Shown: positions 44,812 through 53,129 of the stretch, in pieces
Numbering within the stretch: position 1 is the first letter of the stretch
How the letters are laid out: each line of letters opens with the position of its first letter
Origin: Candidatus Tumulicola sp.
GTDB lineage: Bacteria; Vulcanimicrobiota; Vulcanimicrobiia; Vulcanimicrobiales; Vulcanimicrobiaceae
DNA length: 64,000 bases
Direction of reading: 5' to 3'
Assembly (NCBI GenBank): GCA_036490475.1
Contig: DASXDT010000005.1
Span: 784,812 to 848,811, forward strand
Translations under genes and position numbers: made by a program
The notes under the pieces: model-generated
Databases searched by the model: none
What the model was told of the DNA's origin: nothing
What the model saw: only the letters and a program-made list of their open reading frames with translations

Positions 44812-46035
44812 TTAGAATCCCGATATGGAGTAGATCGTCCCCTGGTCGTTGCTTCCGCCCTTTTCGGTCGTGCCGTAAAGCTTGCCACCGACGAGGGTAA
44901 GGTTAGACCGCGGGTTTGCGCCCTCGATCCCTCCGCCAAACTGAAAGATGGTTTTTACGGAACCGCGGGTCGTAACGGAAAACACGGTTCCACGCTTTCC
45001 ATGAGGACCGTCGCTCATGGTGCCGTAGAGCGTGCCCCCGACTTTGGTTAGGCTCGCGCGAGGATAACCGCCGGTGTCGCCCTTTCCAGAAGCGCTGTAG
45101 AGCATCTTGAACGTGCCACCCGGTTTGATCGAAAAGACCGAACCGATGCCGGCCTTTCCCCCGTTGTAGGCTGTGCCGTACAGCGTTCCGTCGAGGTTGG
45201 TCAAGTAACAGCCGGAACCGCATGCTCCGTCGGCGCCGCTAAAGCGGTGGAGGACCGTTTCATTACCGCCGGTCGACACGCTGAAGACCGTGCCGTTACC
45301 AAAAACGCCGCCGACCCCACCGCTGGTGGTCGTCCCGTAGAGTTTGCCCGCGAGGTTAACCAAGTGGCCCTCCGGCTTGCAACCGTCGTCCTTAACCTCA
45401 GTGAAGAAGTAGCGCACTTTATATTGGCCGGCCGTCGAGATCGAGAATACGGTGCCGCAGTTGCTGTAGCTGCCCGTACTGCCGCCGTCGGCGGTCGTTC
45501 CATACAGCACCCCACCAACGTTAGTCAAAGCCGCCAGTGGTCTTGCGCCGTCACTGTTTCCGCCTTCGAAACTATATAGCGTCGCGAACGTGCCGGAAGG
45601 CGTGATCGAAAAGACCGTCCCCTTGCCATTCGCCCCGCCCGCTGAAGTCGTGCCATAGAGCGTGCCGTTCAGAGCGGTAGGGCTCGCGTACGGTATGGCA
45701 CCATCCTTTTTGCCCTGGAAACTATATAGTAGGATAAATCCATCACCATTGGGCGAGATCGAAAATATCGTCCCTTTGTCGTACTTTCCGCCACTGGGAG
45801 TGGTGCCGTACAGAAGATTGCCGACCTTGAGCAAGCCGGAAATAGGCGTCGAACCATCGCTCGAGCCGCCCGCAAAGCTGTGCAGTATCATTTCCGGCGC
45901 GCCGTTCTGGCGTACATGCTCAGTACCTGAGGTCAGTCCAGATAAGGGACCCGGTGGTAACGACTTGCTGCCGCCGCATGCGGTCAGTAGAGCGGCGCTC
46001 AGACACGCGCCGAGAAGTGTGGATACATGTTTCAT
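44812..46035 (-). CDS. GloVer-type (LYGTT-repeat) lipoprotein 1
   Basis: A 407-residue lipoprotein with lipobox LTAC. The body is made of about eight repeats of some 40 residues built around LYGTTxxGGxxxxGTVFSIxxxG (for example LLYGTTPSGGKYDKGTIFSI and TLYGTTSAGGANGKGTVFSI), each followed by LYSF-type strands. This is the TIGR03803/'GloVer' tandem repeat, expected to form a beta-propeller-like surface protein. Two paralogues are in the window, at 51849-53084 (intact) and 57978-59299 (frameshifted). Ligand unknown. Confidence 0.9.
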   Translation of the reverse strand: MKHVSTLLGACLSAALLTACGGSKSLPPGPLSGLTSGTEHVRQNGAPEMILHSFAGGSSDGSTPISGLLKVGNLLYGTTPSGGKYDKGTIFSISPNGDGFILLYSFQGKKDGAIPYASPTALNGTLYGTTSAGGANGKGTVFSITPSGTFATLYSFEGGNSDGARPLAALTNVGGVLYGTTADGGSTGSYSNCGTVFSISTAGQYKVRYFFTEVKDDGCKPEGHLVNLAGKLYGTTTSGGVGGVFGNGTVFSVSTGGNETVLHRFSGADGACGSGCYLTNLDGTLYGTAYNGGKAGIGSVFSIKPGGTFKMLYSASGKGDTGGYPRASLTKVGGTLYGTMSDGPHGKRGTVFSVTTRGSVKTIFQFGGGIEGANPRSNLTLVGGKLYGTTEKGGSNDQGTIYSISGF

Positions 46036-46258
46036 GAGTTTCTAACTCCGAACTCGACTCCGCGCCTGCTACGCATCGTCTAGAGGGCAGCGTTACCTTA
46101 GGCCTAAGCCAAGATCGCAGATCGCCTTAAGGGGCTGGCTTACCGGAAACCTGGATGCAAAAAGCCTCAACTCGGCGCATCAGGAAAGCCCCTACTTGCT
46201 AGCTTGCAATTTTCTGATATTTTTGTCAACGTAAGGCAACCGCCCAGTTCGCGAATTT
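46036..46258. other. Intergenic region upstream of GloVer lipoprotein 1
   Basis: Non-coding on inspection. It contains a 12-bp perfect palindrome CTTAGGCCTAAG at 46097-46108, about 60 bases before the GloVer start codon, which could be an operator. Confidence 0.4.
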
Positions 46259-46274
46259 CACTTATACTGTAGTG
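46259..46274 (+). promoter_or_regulatory. Possible second BlaI-type operator over a -10 element
   Basis: CACTTATACTGTAGTG resembles the palindrome upstream of the blaI-like gene (TACTAC-N4-GTAGTA): 8 of 12 arm positions agree, the right arm 5 of 6. TATACT at 46263-46268 inside it looks like a -10 box. Downstream is a short frame with a strong RBS. Confidence 0.35.
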
Positions 46275-46316
46275 ACGAGAATGCTTTCGCAGACCAGACT
46301 CTGGAGGGGATTGGAC

Positions 46317-46391
46317 ATGACTCAATCCACTCTTTGCCCGAGTCGGAGCGCAGTCGCAGGCATTATCGTGTCGGCACAGTCATCGCGTTAG
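46317..46391 (+). CDS. 24-codon reading frame with strong RBS
   Basis: GGAGGGG precedes ATG 46317 by about 7 bases, and a -10 box plus a possible BlaI operator lie about 45 bases further upstream. The frame ends at TAG 46389-46391. The peptide is small, with a short hydrophobic middle (AVAGIIVSA). It could be a small peptide of the BlaI regulon, a leader, or the stub of a deleted target gene. Confidence 0.35.
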   Translation: MTQSTLCPSRSAVAGIIVSAQSSR

Positions 46392-46510
46392 CAGTTCGGG
46401 TATCGTGCGGGCGGAACACGCAATGCGTATGCACGTCGACGGCGTCGGGATTCCAGGTGCGCGAAAATGAGGGCGGGCGTTCGCGCGTCGAGTTCGATGG
46501 GACGCGATAA

Positions 46511-47692
46511 CTACGGTCCGATGTCGGCCCTAAAAAGATATTTCCCACCCGACACCGCCTTACAGTTCCGAATCTCCGGCTTGTAAGTCGAGTCACGAGC
46601 TGCGACTAAGACGGCGTAGTCGAGCGTGTCGTTTCCGGAACTCTTTACCTTTATTATATCGGACGGGTTTCCGTGGGCGGTAACGGTAACTGCCAACTCC
46701 ACTGTTGCATTAGGATGCGCTTTGGCGAGGCCTTCCGGAATGTTGGGTCGCACGGGTTTTATGATCTCGACGGGTGACGAGCAGCTTGCGTTGGCGCCGA
46801 GAGCCCTTGGATTTTGGAAGGCAAACCCGAGAAGCGCGAATAGAGCGGTGGCTGCAGCAACAGCGACATAGTTTGTTTTCACTTGGATAGCCTTTCCACT
46901 TAGTAAACGCTCGATACGGCCGACAAGAATTCGCTTCGGCCAGATCGCGCTCGGAGTGAGCAAACTTGTTTTAGTGTGCGGAACACGGAGCGCCAACGTC
47001 GCTAGACAGGAGGCAAAGCTGTTAGGACTGCTCCCGGCGCTAACGGCCCAATCGTCGCACGCAGCCTCCCGCTCTTTCACAAGTTGACGACCTATGAGGT
47101 ACACCCACGGGTTGAAAAACAGCAATGACTCGATGGCGCGCTGGACCACATTACCGAGCACATCGTGACGGGCAATGTGGGCGCGCTCGTGCGAAATTAT
47201 AGCCGCCAGGTCGGAAGGGGAAAGCGCGTCCACAAGATCGTCGGGAACGACGACTACGGGATGCCACAACCCAGCCGCTATCGGGACGCTAACCAAGGGC
47301 GAAGTAAAGACGCGGTCGCCGATTTCCGAATGAGGACCGACGGAGCGCAAAATACGGCCGAGGCGAAAATAACTAATCGTGAAGCGAACGATACAAGCAA
47401 CGAGCCCCACGCCCCAGATGACGGCAAACCAGACATCGGCTTCGCTTGACGTTTGTTCCGTCAGTTTCGAAATCGCGCTCGTCGTCTGCGCAACGGAACT
47501 AAAAATGGTTGATGAGGGCGTGTCGAAAGAAAGTTGCGCGATCAACGGCAGAATCACCAGCGCCATGAGGGACACAAACCAAACGGCATAACGCGTCGCC
47601 GCGTGCCGACGCGGCACCAGCGCGGTTACGCCTGCAGCAATCACAAAAATGAACGCGCCCTGCCAAAGACTAGCCAGCAGCACCTCGATCAT
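46511..47692 (-). CDS. BlaR1/MecR1-type M56 sensor protease with TonB-like C-terminus
   Basis: A 393-residue integral membrane zinc protease. Membrane helices occupy about residues 5-55 and 88-108; the metalloprotease motif HERAH is at 168-172 followed by FNPWVYLIGRQLVKEREAACDDWAV, canonical for M56. A further helix (AVAAATALFALLGFAF) leads to an outside domain of about 90 residues reading VRPNIPEGLAKAHPNATVELAVTVTAHGNPSDIIKVKSSG, the TonB C-terminal pattern, in place of the beta-lactam-binding domain of BlaR1. It overlaps the blaI-like gene by ATGA. In known systems BlaR1 signals cleavage or release of BlaI; the ligand here is not a beta-lactam by this evidence. Confidence 0.88.
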   Translation of the reverse strand: MIEVLLASLWQGAFIFVIAAGVTALVPRRHAATRYAVWFVSLMALVILPLIAQLSFDTPSSTIFSSVAQTTSAISKLTEQTSSEADVWFAVIWGVGLVACIVRFTISYFRLGRILRSVGPHSEIGDRVFTSPLVSVPIAAGLWHPVVVVPDDLVDALSPSDLAAIISHERAHIARHDVLGNVVQRAIESLLFFNPWVYLIGRQLVKEREAACDDWAVSAGSSPNSFASCLATLALRVPHTKTSLLTPSAIWPKRILVGRIERLLSGKAIQVKTNYVAVAAATALFALLGFAFQNPRALGANASCSSPVEIIKPVRPNIPEGLAKAHPNATVELAVTVTAHGNPSDIIKVKSSGNDTLDYAVLVAARDSTYKPEIRNCKAVSGGKYLFRADIGP

Positions 47693-48072
47693 GATGCGTT
47701 TTTACGGGGTCCGAGCAGCCGTTTAATTTTTAATACGTCGGCATCGCTTAGGTGCGTATCGTCGAGAAGGGCGACAGCGAAGTCGCCCGGCGAGTTCTTA
47801 AAGAACCGGTCGAGAATGTGTTTGATCGCGGATTTTGCCGCATGTTCGCGCGCGACAAGCGGACGATATACGTACGCGCGGCCCTCACCTTGGTGCGCGA
47901 CGTACCCTTTTTGCTCGAGCGTTCGCAACGTTGTTAGTACCGTCGTGTATGCCAGTGGTGGCGGCAACAGAGCATCCACCACGTCGGCCACCGTTGCCCG
48001 GCCACGTTCCCAAAGTACTTCCATGAGCCGAAGCTCATGGTCCGTCAGAGTTAGCGATTTCTTTCGGGACAT
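47689..48072 (-). CDS. BlaI/MecI/CopY-family transcriptional repressor
   Basis: A 127-residue winged-helix protein: LTDHELRLMEVLWERGRATVADVVDAL and AYTTVLTTLRTLEQKGYVAHQGEGRAYVYRPLV are the family's DNA-binding signature, followed by the dimerisation helices. An operator of the BlaI class lies 9-32 bases upstream of its start, indicating autorepression. Its stop overlaps the start of the M56 sensor gene, so the pair is one operon. Confidence 0.93.
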   Translation of the reverse strand: MSRKKSLTLTDHELRLMEVLWERGRATVADVVDALLPPPLAYTTVLTTLRTLEQKGYVAHQGEGRAYVYRPLVAREHAAKSAIKHILDRFFKNSPGDFAVALLDDTHLSDADVLKIKRLLGPRKNAS

Positions 48073-48080
48073 CGTGCTCC

Positions 48081-48104
48081 GTACTACTACGAATGTAGTA
48101 CTAC
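48081..48104. promoter_or_regulatory. BlaI-type operator
   Basis: The core TACTAC-GAAT-GTAGTA at 48085-48100 is the classical BlaI/MecI dyad; flanking bases extend the symmetry to GTACTACTAC / GTAGTACTAC with one mismatch. It lies just upstream of the blaI-like gene. Confidence 0.8.
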
Positions 48105-48139
48105 GCTATCACGAACAAAACATCCCGTCAACTAGATTT

Positions 48140-49333
48140 CTAATAATCGTTGGTGAAGTTCGATTTCAACGTGCCGTCGGTGTTCTTGGCGACCGTTAGT
48201 GTGACGCGCCCGCCGTCCATCACGATGCGAGTTGGGAGCGTCGTCGGACAGCGTGCGCCTGGGGAGCGACCGCGCTCGAGGTCGCGTGAGAATTGGTAGA
48301 TCGTGCGGCCGCCGTTCGTTCGATTAAAGTACAAGACGTAGGGCTTGCAACGCCCGGCCCCCTCGGAGTAGATCGCTAGCTGATCACCGTTGGCGTACGA
48401 GACCAGCGCGCAAAGATCCGTTGCATAGCAACGATCGACGGCTTGGCCAACGCTCCCATCGTCAAACTCGATATGCTGCGAGACCGGCGAAGCGAATGAA
48501 GGCGTACCGCCGAACGTCATTATGCGAAAGTTCGGGCGCTGCACAGTTCGGGCTGGTATAACCCGCGTCGGCGTTGTTCGCGGCGGCTCGGATGACGGGC
48601 ACGCAGTAACTGACGCGGTTTCGCTGCGCGCGCCGGTATAGTTAGGTGCCCCGCTCCCCATTGCACCCGCAACTACGTATTGCTTGTAGGCTTCCGCGGT
48701 GCCGGCCGGGTCAGCGTTTTCGTACAGGGTCGGCAGGCCGGCCTGTGGCTCCACCTGTGAGATTGGTCCTGAAAGGGGCTTGAGCTTGAACGACCCAACG
48801 ACGCCGAACTGCGAATAGACCGCCGCGCTCCACGCCCAATCTATCGCAATTCTTGGACGCGACGCAGAGAACGTTGCGGTCCAGGTTACGGGGCCGCTGG
48901 AACGCGGAAGGAATGACTCCGGCGCCTTGTACGGTAGCGCATCGAATAGCGCTTCCATCGAAACTTGAGACGGCGAATACGCGACGTTGAGTTCCTCAGG
49001 GCCGCTCCACAACCGGCGGGGTACTTGTATCGACGGATCGAGGACGACGGTGCTGTCGGGCACCGTGATGACGTACGGCCATCGGCCGAATGTGATGCGC
49101 GATTCACGCACGTCGATCCGAATCGGCGACGTTATCGCACCGCCGTCGGAGGTGTGAACGGCCTTCATTACACTGGTAAACCAGATGGTTGAGCCGGCCG
49201 GTATGGGCGTCATCCCGAAGGTGTCGAACCGCACACGGATCGCCGACGTGCACGACGACGTGTTCTGCGTTTGCGCGCTGGCACCGCGCGAGAACAGCAA
49301 CATGCACGCCGCTATGAAGAAAAACCAACGCAT
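48140..49333 (-). CDS. Exported protein of unknown function
   Basis: 397 residues from ATG 49333, whose A is shared with the TGA stop of the upstream transporter gene (TGATG), so translation is coupled. A signal peptide is clear (RWFFFIAACMLLFSRGASAQ). The body contains Pro/Ser/Thr-rich stretches, a central TTPTRVIPARTVQRPN linker, and a C-terminal half with three Cys-containing strands. No family recognised. It ends 36 bases upstream of the BlaI operator. Confidence 0.65.
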   Translation of the reverse strand: MRWFFFIAACMLLFSRGASAQTQNTSSCTSAIRVRFDTFGMTPIPAGSTIWFTSVMKAVHTSDGGAITSPIRIDVRESRITFGRWPYVITVPDSTVVLDPSIQVPRRLWSGPEELNVAYSPSQVSMEALFDALPYKAPESFLPRSSGPVTWTATFSASRPRIAIDWAWSAAVYSQFGVVGSFKLKPLSGPISQVEPQAGLPTLYENADPAGTAEAYKQYVVAGAMGSGAPNYTGARSETASVTACPSSEPPRTTPTRVIPARTVQRPNFRIMTFGGTPSFASPVSQHIEFDDGSVGQAVDRCYATDLCALVSYANGDQLAIYSEGAGRCKPYVLYFNRTNGGRTIYQFSRDLERGRSPGARCPTTLPTRIVMDGGRVTLTVAKNTDGTLKSNFTNDY

Positions 49334-50370
49334 CACTTCTGCTCGTTCGCGGCGCGAATGGCTGGAGCGATAATGCGCACCACGAGCACTTGCAACACCG
49401 CCGCGGCCGGTACGGCAAGGAAGGCCCCGCCGATACCAAGCAGCGTTCCGCCCACGACCGTCGCCAGGATGATCAGCAGAAAGCTGAGCTGAACTCGTTG
49501 GCCGAAGATAATCGGCGAAAGCACGTTTTGGTCGATCACCTGAACGACGGTGAAAATCACTAAGGCGATGAGCATCTTCGACCAGCCACTCGTCGCTAGT
49601 ACAACCAGGAGAATGATCGGCCCGGAGATCACGGCGCCAAGCATCGGAATCGCCTGAAAGATTGCGGCGATAAATCCCAAGAGTAAGTAGTATGGTGCGC
49701 CAAGTAGTGCCAGCGAGATGCCCATAACGATGCCGACGATCGAACCATTGATGACGACGCCTCCCACGTACGCGCTCAGGCGCTTCGCAATGTCTTCAAA
49801 GGCGTCACGCCACTGCGAGCGAGGCTTGGGGGGCATCAAGCTCAGTACAAATCGCGACAGCTCATCACTCGACAGCATCCAACCGACGGCGAGCAGAAGA
49901 ATGAGCAGACCGTTGCCGACTGCGGCGACGGTGAGCGCCGTCCCGCTGAGCAGGCGAACGCCGATGACGCTGGCCGCATTGCCGGCACTGCCGGCTAAGG
50001 CGCCGGCGATCTGGCGTGCAGTCTGATTATTTTCGAAATGACGCTGCACCACCTCAAGTTGCGTTTGAAGCGCACTTGCATAGCCCGGTAACGATTGGAC
50101 CAACTTGATGAGCTCCGCTCCGAGCGGCTGAATGAGCACGGCTCCAATCACCACGATTACCGCGATGACAGCAAGGAACGCTAGCCCGACCGCAATGCCA
50201 TACGGTATTCGCTTCGCCATTCGATCGACGATCGGCCGAAGCCCGGCAGCGAACAGCACGGCGGTAAACATCAGGAGCAACGCCGAGAGCGCTCCCGAGA
50301 ACACGTCCCATATCAATACGGCGCCGGCTACGACCGCCGCGCCGATAAGCCAGCCGCGCATGCTATTCAT
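49333..50370 (-). CDS. AI-2E family transporter (PerM-like)
   Basis: A 345-residue membrane protein with about eight helices. Typical AI-2E segments are present: WDVFSGALSALLLMFTAVLFAAGLRPIVD near the start, the soluble helical region around residues 85-130, GIVMGISLALLGAPYYLLLGFIAAIFQAIPMLGAVISG, and VVQVIDQNVLSPIIFG, followed by FLAVPAAAVLQVLV. Members export varied solutes or exchange sodium for protons; autoinducer transport is not implied. First gene of a pair with the 48140 product. Confidence 0.92.
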   Translation of the reverse strand: MNSMRGWLIGAAVVAGAVLIWDVFSGALSALLLMFTAVLFAAGLRPIVDRMAKRIPYGIAVGLAFLAVIAVIVVIGAVLIQPLGAELIKLVQSLPGYASALQTQLEVVQRHFENNQTARQIAGALAGSAGNAASVIGVRLLSGTALTVAAVGNGLLILLLAVGWMLSSDELSRFVLSLMPPKPRSQWRDAFEDIAKRLSAYVGGVVINGSIVGIVMGISLALLGAPYYLLLGFIAAIFQAIPMLGAVISGPIILLVVLATSGWSKMLIALVIFTVVQVIDQNVLSPIIFGQRVQLSFLLIILATVVGGTLLGIGGAFLAVPAAAVLQVLVVRIIAPAIRAANEQK

Positions 50371-50546
50371 CTAATACGCCTCATGTGAAGGAAGCCTACA
50401 ATAGAATAGAGGTTCCCCATCTAGACGGGGCTTCCGTTATTCCACGACGCTCGCGGCGCCGAACACTCCTCAGATGCGCACTGCACTCCAATCGGGTCGG
50501 CTAATCGCGTATGTTAGGTCGACGCATCGCTGCTATAAAACGGCGG

Positions 50547-51473
50547 TCACTGCTGCCACTCGATCGTTACGTAACCACTACCCGTGTTAGCTTTCCAGCC
50601 TCTGTACCATCGAAAACCTTTAGCACTCGGTTCTACGAACGACGAGCCTCCGCCGCCGCCACCCCCACTGCCATCATAGTATCCGCCGCCACCGCCGCCG
50701 CCACCACCATAATATCCACCGCCTCCGCCTCCGCCCGCCGGACATCTCCCACCGCAAACCGACTTGCCTCCGGCGCCGCCAACTCCTACGTTGCTGGCCC
50801 TTCCGTGTTGTCCGTGCGCAGAAGAACCGCTACCGCCCTTCCCACCCAAGCCACCGTGCGTTTGCGTACCACCAGCTCCCCCATCTCCAGCGCCATTGCC
50901 ATAAGCATCCTGGCCCCGTTCACCCGTACCCGATCCGCCTTGACCACCAGTGCCTTGCGAGTAACTACACAAGTCACCGCCTGCACCGCCTCCCCCGCCC
51001 GCAACAACAATCCGATCGGTTAAACTTTGCCCACCCTCGCGTACATCGCTCGCACCTCCACCGCCGAACGGACCACCACAGTAACCCCAGCCTTCGCCGT
51101 TCCCACCACCGTTAAATCCGCCGCTGCTGCTATTAGAAACGCCGCCAACGTAAACGTACAGCATTTCATTTGATAGTACGGGCACTACAGCATGAACGCG
51201 TCCGCCACGTCCGCCCGGCGCATAACCCGTGCTACTTCCACCCGATGCGCCGTCAGCAATGATCGTGACTTGCGTTACGCCACTGGGGACTTTAAAATGT
51301 TGCGGCTTTCCCGTGTAGTCAAATGATCTAAACTGTGCGACTGCGTAAGAACGAACGAATGGCATTGTTTTTGTTTGCGAAAGATTCCCGCTTGGGGAAA
51401 GTCCCGCGCATCCTGAAATCAGACTTGCGCATCCAAGAACCGTTATTAGGCCTGTCCGTCGTGAATAAATCAT
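50547..51473 (-). CDS. Glycine-rich lipoprotein 1
   Basis: 308 residues from ATG 51473 (AGGTGAG upstream; an in-frame GTG at 51482 is possible). The signal ends in lipobox ISGC. A conserved module FDYTGKPQHFKVPSGVTQVTIIADGASGG leads to about 200 residues with more than half Gly, in blocks such as GGAGGDLCSYSQGTGGQGG and YYGGGGGGGGGYYDG. It ends SSFVEPSAKGFRWYRGWK. The pattern resembles the glycine-rich (ALK/LTK-type) domain, which packs polyglycine-II helices. Paralogues: 59375-60322 and a stub at 61608-61760. Confidence 0.85.
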   Translation of the reverse strand: MIYSRRTGLITVLGCASLISGCAGLSPSGNLSQTKTMPFVRSYAVAQFRSFDYTGKPQHFKVPSGVTQVTIIADGASGGSSTGYAPGGRGGRVHAVVPVLSNEMLYVYVGGVSNSSSGGFNGGGNGEGWGYCGGPFGGGGASDVREGGQSLTDRIVVAGGGGGAGGDLCSYSQGTGGQGGSGTGERGQDAYGNGAGDGGAGGTQTHGGLGGKGGSGSSAHGQHGRASNVGVGGAGGKSVCGGRCPAGGGGGGGYYGGGGGGGGGYYDGSGGGGGGGSSFVEPSAKGFRWYRGWKANTGSGYVTIEWQQ

Positions 51474-51482
51474 TTTAACCAC

Positions 51483-51848
51483 TCACCTATTCAAACTTGA
51501 CCGAACGAAGAAAAGCGCTGGGCGTGATACCGTCTGCCCGACGTTCAGCGCAATGTAGCAGCGACCTGTTCCCGTGCCGCTTCGGGAATCGATCCTTTCT
51601 TTATAGGTCGAGCATCCACGCCCACCCCGCCGCCATTGCCGGCCGATCGGAAGAGCCTAGTGAGCCAAGCTAGGCAAGCGTTGTGACATACACACGATCA
51701 CGTAGTCGCGACAAACTCTTCTCTTTTAGCGTTGCCTGTAGCGTGCGGTCGCAGCATTCACGTCCTGGATCGGTTCTTCGCCGGGGTTGCGTCCCGACAA
51801 CGCGAACGATCTTCTCGATCGTCGATTAGCTATGGGGGAAACCCGCCA
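51483..51848. other. Divergent intergenic region
   Basis: About 370 bases between the divergent glycine-rich and GloVer lipoprotein genes. I see no gene. It holds the inverted repeat GCCTAG-N9-CTAGGC near 51656, and a 19-base stretch at 51741-51759 identical to 25213-25231. Confidence 0.4.
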
Positions 51849-53084
51849 ATGAGCATCTCCACTACGAGTCGCTACGCCTTGAGTCTGAGCGCGGCTGCCG
51901 CATTGCTTGCAGGCTGCGGCGGGTCGCAGCCCCCGCTGAGCCTGTCGCCGGACGGATTGGCGTCGCAGCAATCACGCGGAAGTCAGGCGTACCACATACT
52001 CCACGAATTCGGCGACTCAGCGGGCGACGGCACGAACCCGACCGCAGAACTCATCAACGTCAAGGGCACCCTGTATGGCACGACTCGTAACGGGGGCGCC
52101 AACGGCGCTGGAACGGTGTACTCGATCACCAAGACCGGCGAGGAAAAGGTGCTTTACAGCTTCTCAGGCCTGGCATTCACGAGCTCGAGCGACGGCGCGC
52201 AACCAACGACGCGACTTGTCAATGTCAACGGCACGCTCTACGGCACCACGTCGGCGGGAGGCACGCACATGTGCGGCGGTGTTACCTGTGGCACCGTGTT
52301 CAGCATCACGACGAGCGGCAAAGAGACGGTGATTCATAGCTTCGACTACAGCACGACCGATGGCGCTTTGCCCGACGCAGGCCTGATCGACGTAAACGGC
52401 ACGCTGTACGGCACCACGTACGCAGGAGGAGCGCACCTGTGCGGTGGGACTTATTGCGGCACGGTGTTCAGCATCACGACGGGCGGCACGGTAAAAGTGC
52501 TGCACAGCTTTGGCGAGACCAATGATGGCATGTATCCTGAGGCTGCGCTGCTCGATGTCGGCGGCACGCTCTACGGCACGACCTCCGACGGCGGTAAGTA
52601 CAAACGCGGAACTGTTTTCACCGTCAGTACGGCCGGACAGGAGCACGTCATCTACAGCTTCGGGGCGACCGGGTTTCACGACGGCACAGATCCTACGTCC
52701 GCTTTGGTGAACGCTGGGGGCACGCTCTTCGGCACCACGGAGCAAGGCGGCAATGGTTCGAGCGGCACGGTCTTCAGCATCACGAAGTTCGGCCGGCAGA
52801 ATTTAGTGTATAGCTTCAACGGGAGCGACGGCAGTCAGCCCATCGGAGGTGTAGTCGCCGTGAAGGGTGTGCTCTATGGCACGACCTTCGCGGGCGGTGT
52901 AAAGAACGTCGGTTCGCTCTATAGCGTGACAAAGAGCGGCGAGGAGAACGTCGTGCACAACTTCAGCGCCGGAAGTGGCAAAAATCCCATCTCAGGCCTG
53001 CTCGATGTAGGTGGCACGCTGTACGGCACGACGTATGGCTCCATCTATGAGCAACACGGAAACGTCTACTCGTTCACGCCGTAA
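51849..53084 (+). CDS. GloVer-type (LYGTT-repeat) lipoprotein 2
   Basis: 411 residues from ATG 51849, behind GGGGGAAA; the upstream in-frame start gives an Arg-rich, signal-less extension and is rejected. Lipobox LAGC. About eight repeats of the LYGTTxxGG-GTVFSITxxGxxxVLYSF type follow, three with a paired Cys insertion (HMCGGVTCGTVFSI, HLCGGTYCGTVFSI). Same family as the products at 44812 and 57978. Surface lipoprotein, ligand unknown. Confidence 0.9.
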   Translation: MSISTTSRYALSLSAAAALLAGCGGSQPPLSLSPDGLASQQSRGSQAYHILHEFGDSAGDGTNPTAELINVKGTLYGTTRNGGANGAGTVYSITKTGEEKVLYSFSGLAFTSSSDGAQPTTRLVNVNGTLYGTTSAGGTHMCGGVTCGTVFSITTSGKETVIHSFDYSTTDGALPDAGLIDVNGTLYGTTYAGGAHLCGGTYCGTVFSITTGGTVKVLHSFGETNDGMYPEAALLDVGGTLYGTTSDGGKYKRGTVFTVSTAGQEHVIYSFGATGFHDGTDPTSALVNAGGTLFGTTEQGGNGSSGTVFSITKFGRQNLVYSFNGSDGSQPIGGVVAVKGVLYGTTFAGGVKNVGSLYSVTKSGEENVVHNFSAGSGKNPISGLLDVGGTLYGTTYGSIYEQHGNVYSFTP

Positions 53085-53129
53085 GACACAAACAGATACT
53101 TTCGCAGCGAGCTCGTGCGTCGCACTAAG

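Noticed and set aside
50650..51120. Dense short DNA repeats that could suggest a repeat array
   Set aside because: They encode the glycine blocks of a lipoprotein (GGN codons); spacing is irregular and there are no spacers, so not CRISPR or a satellite.
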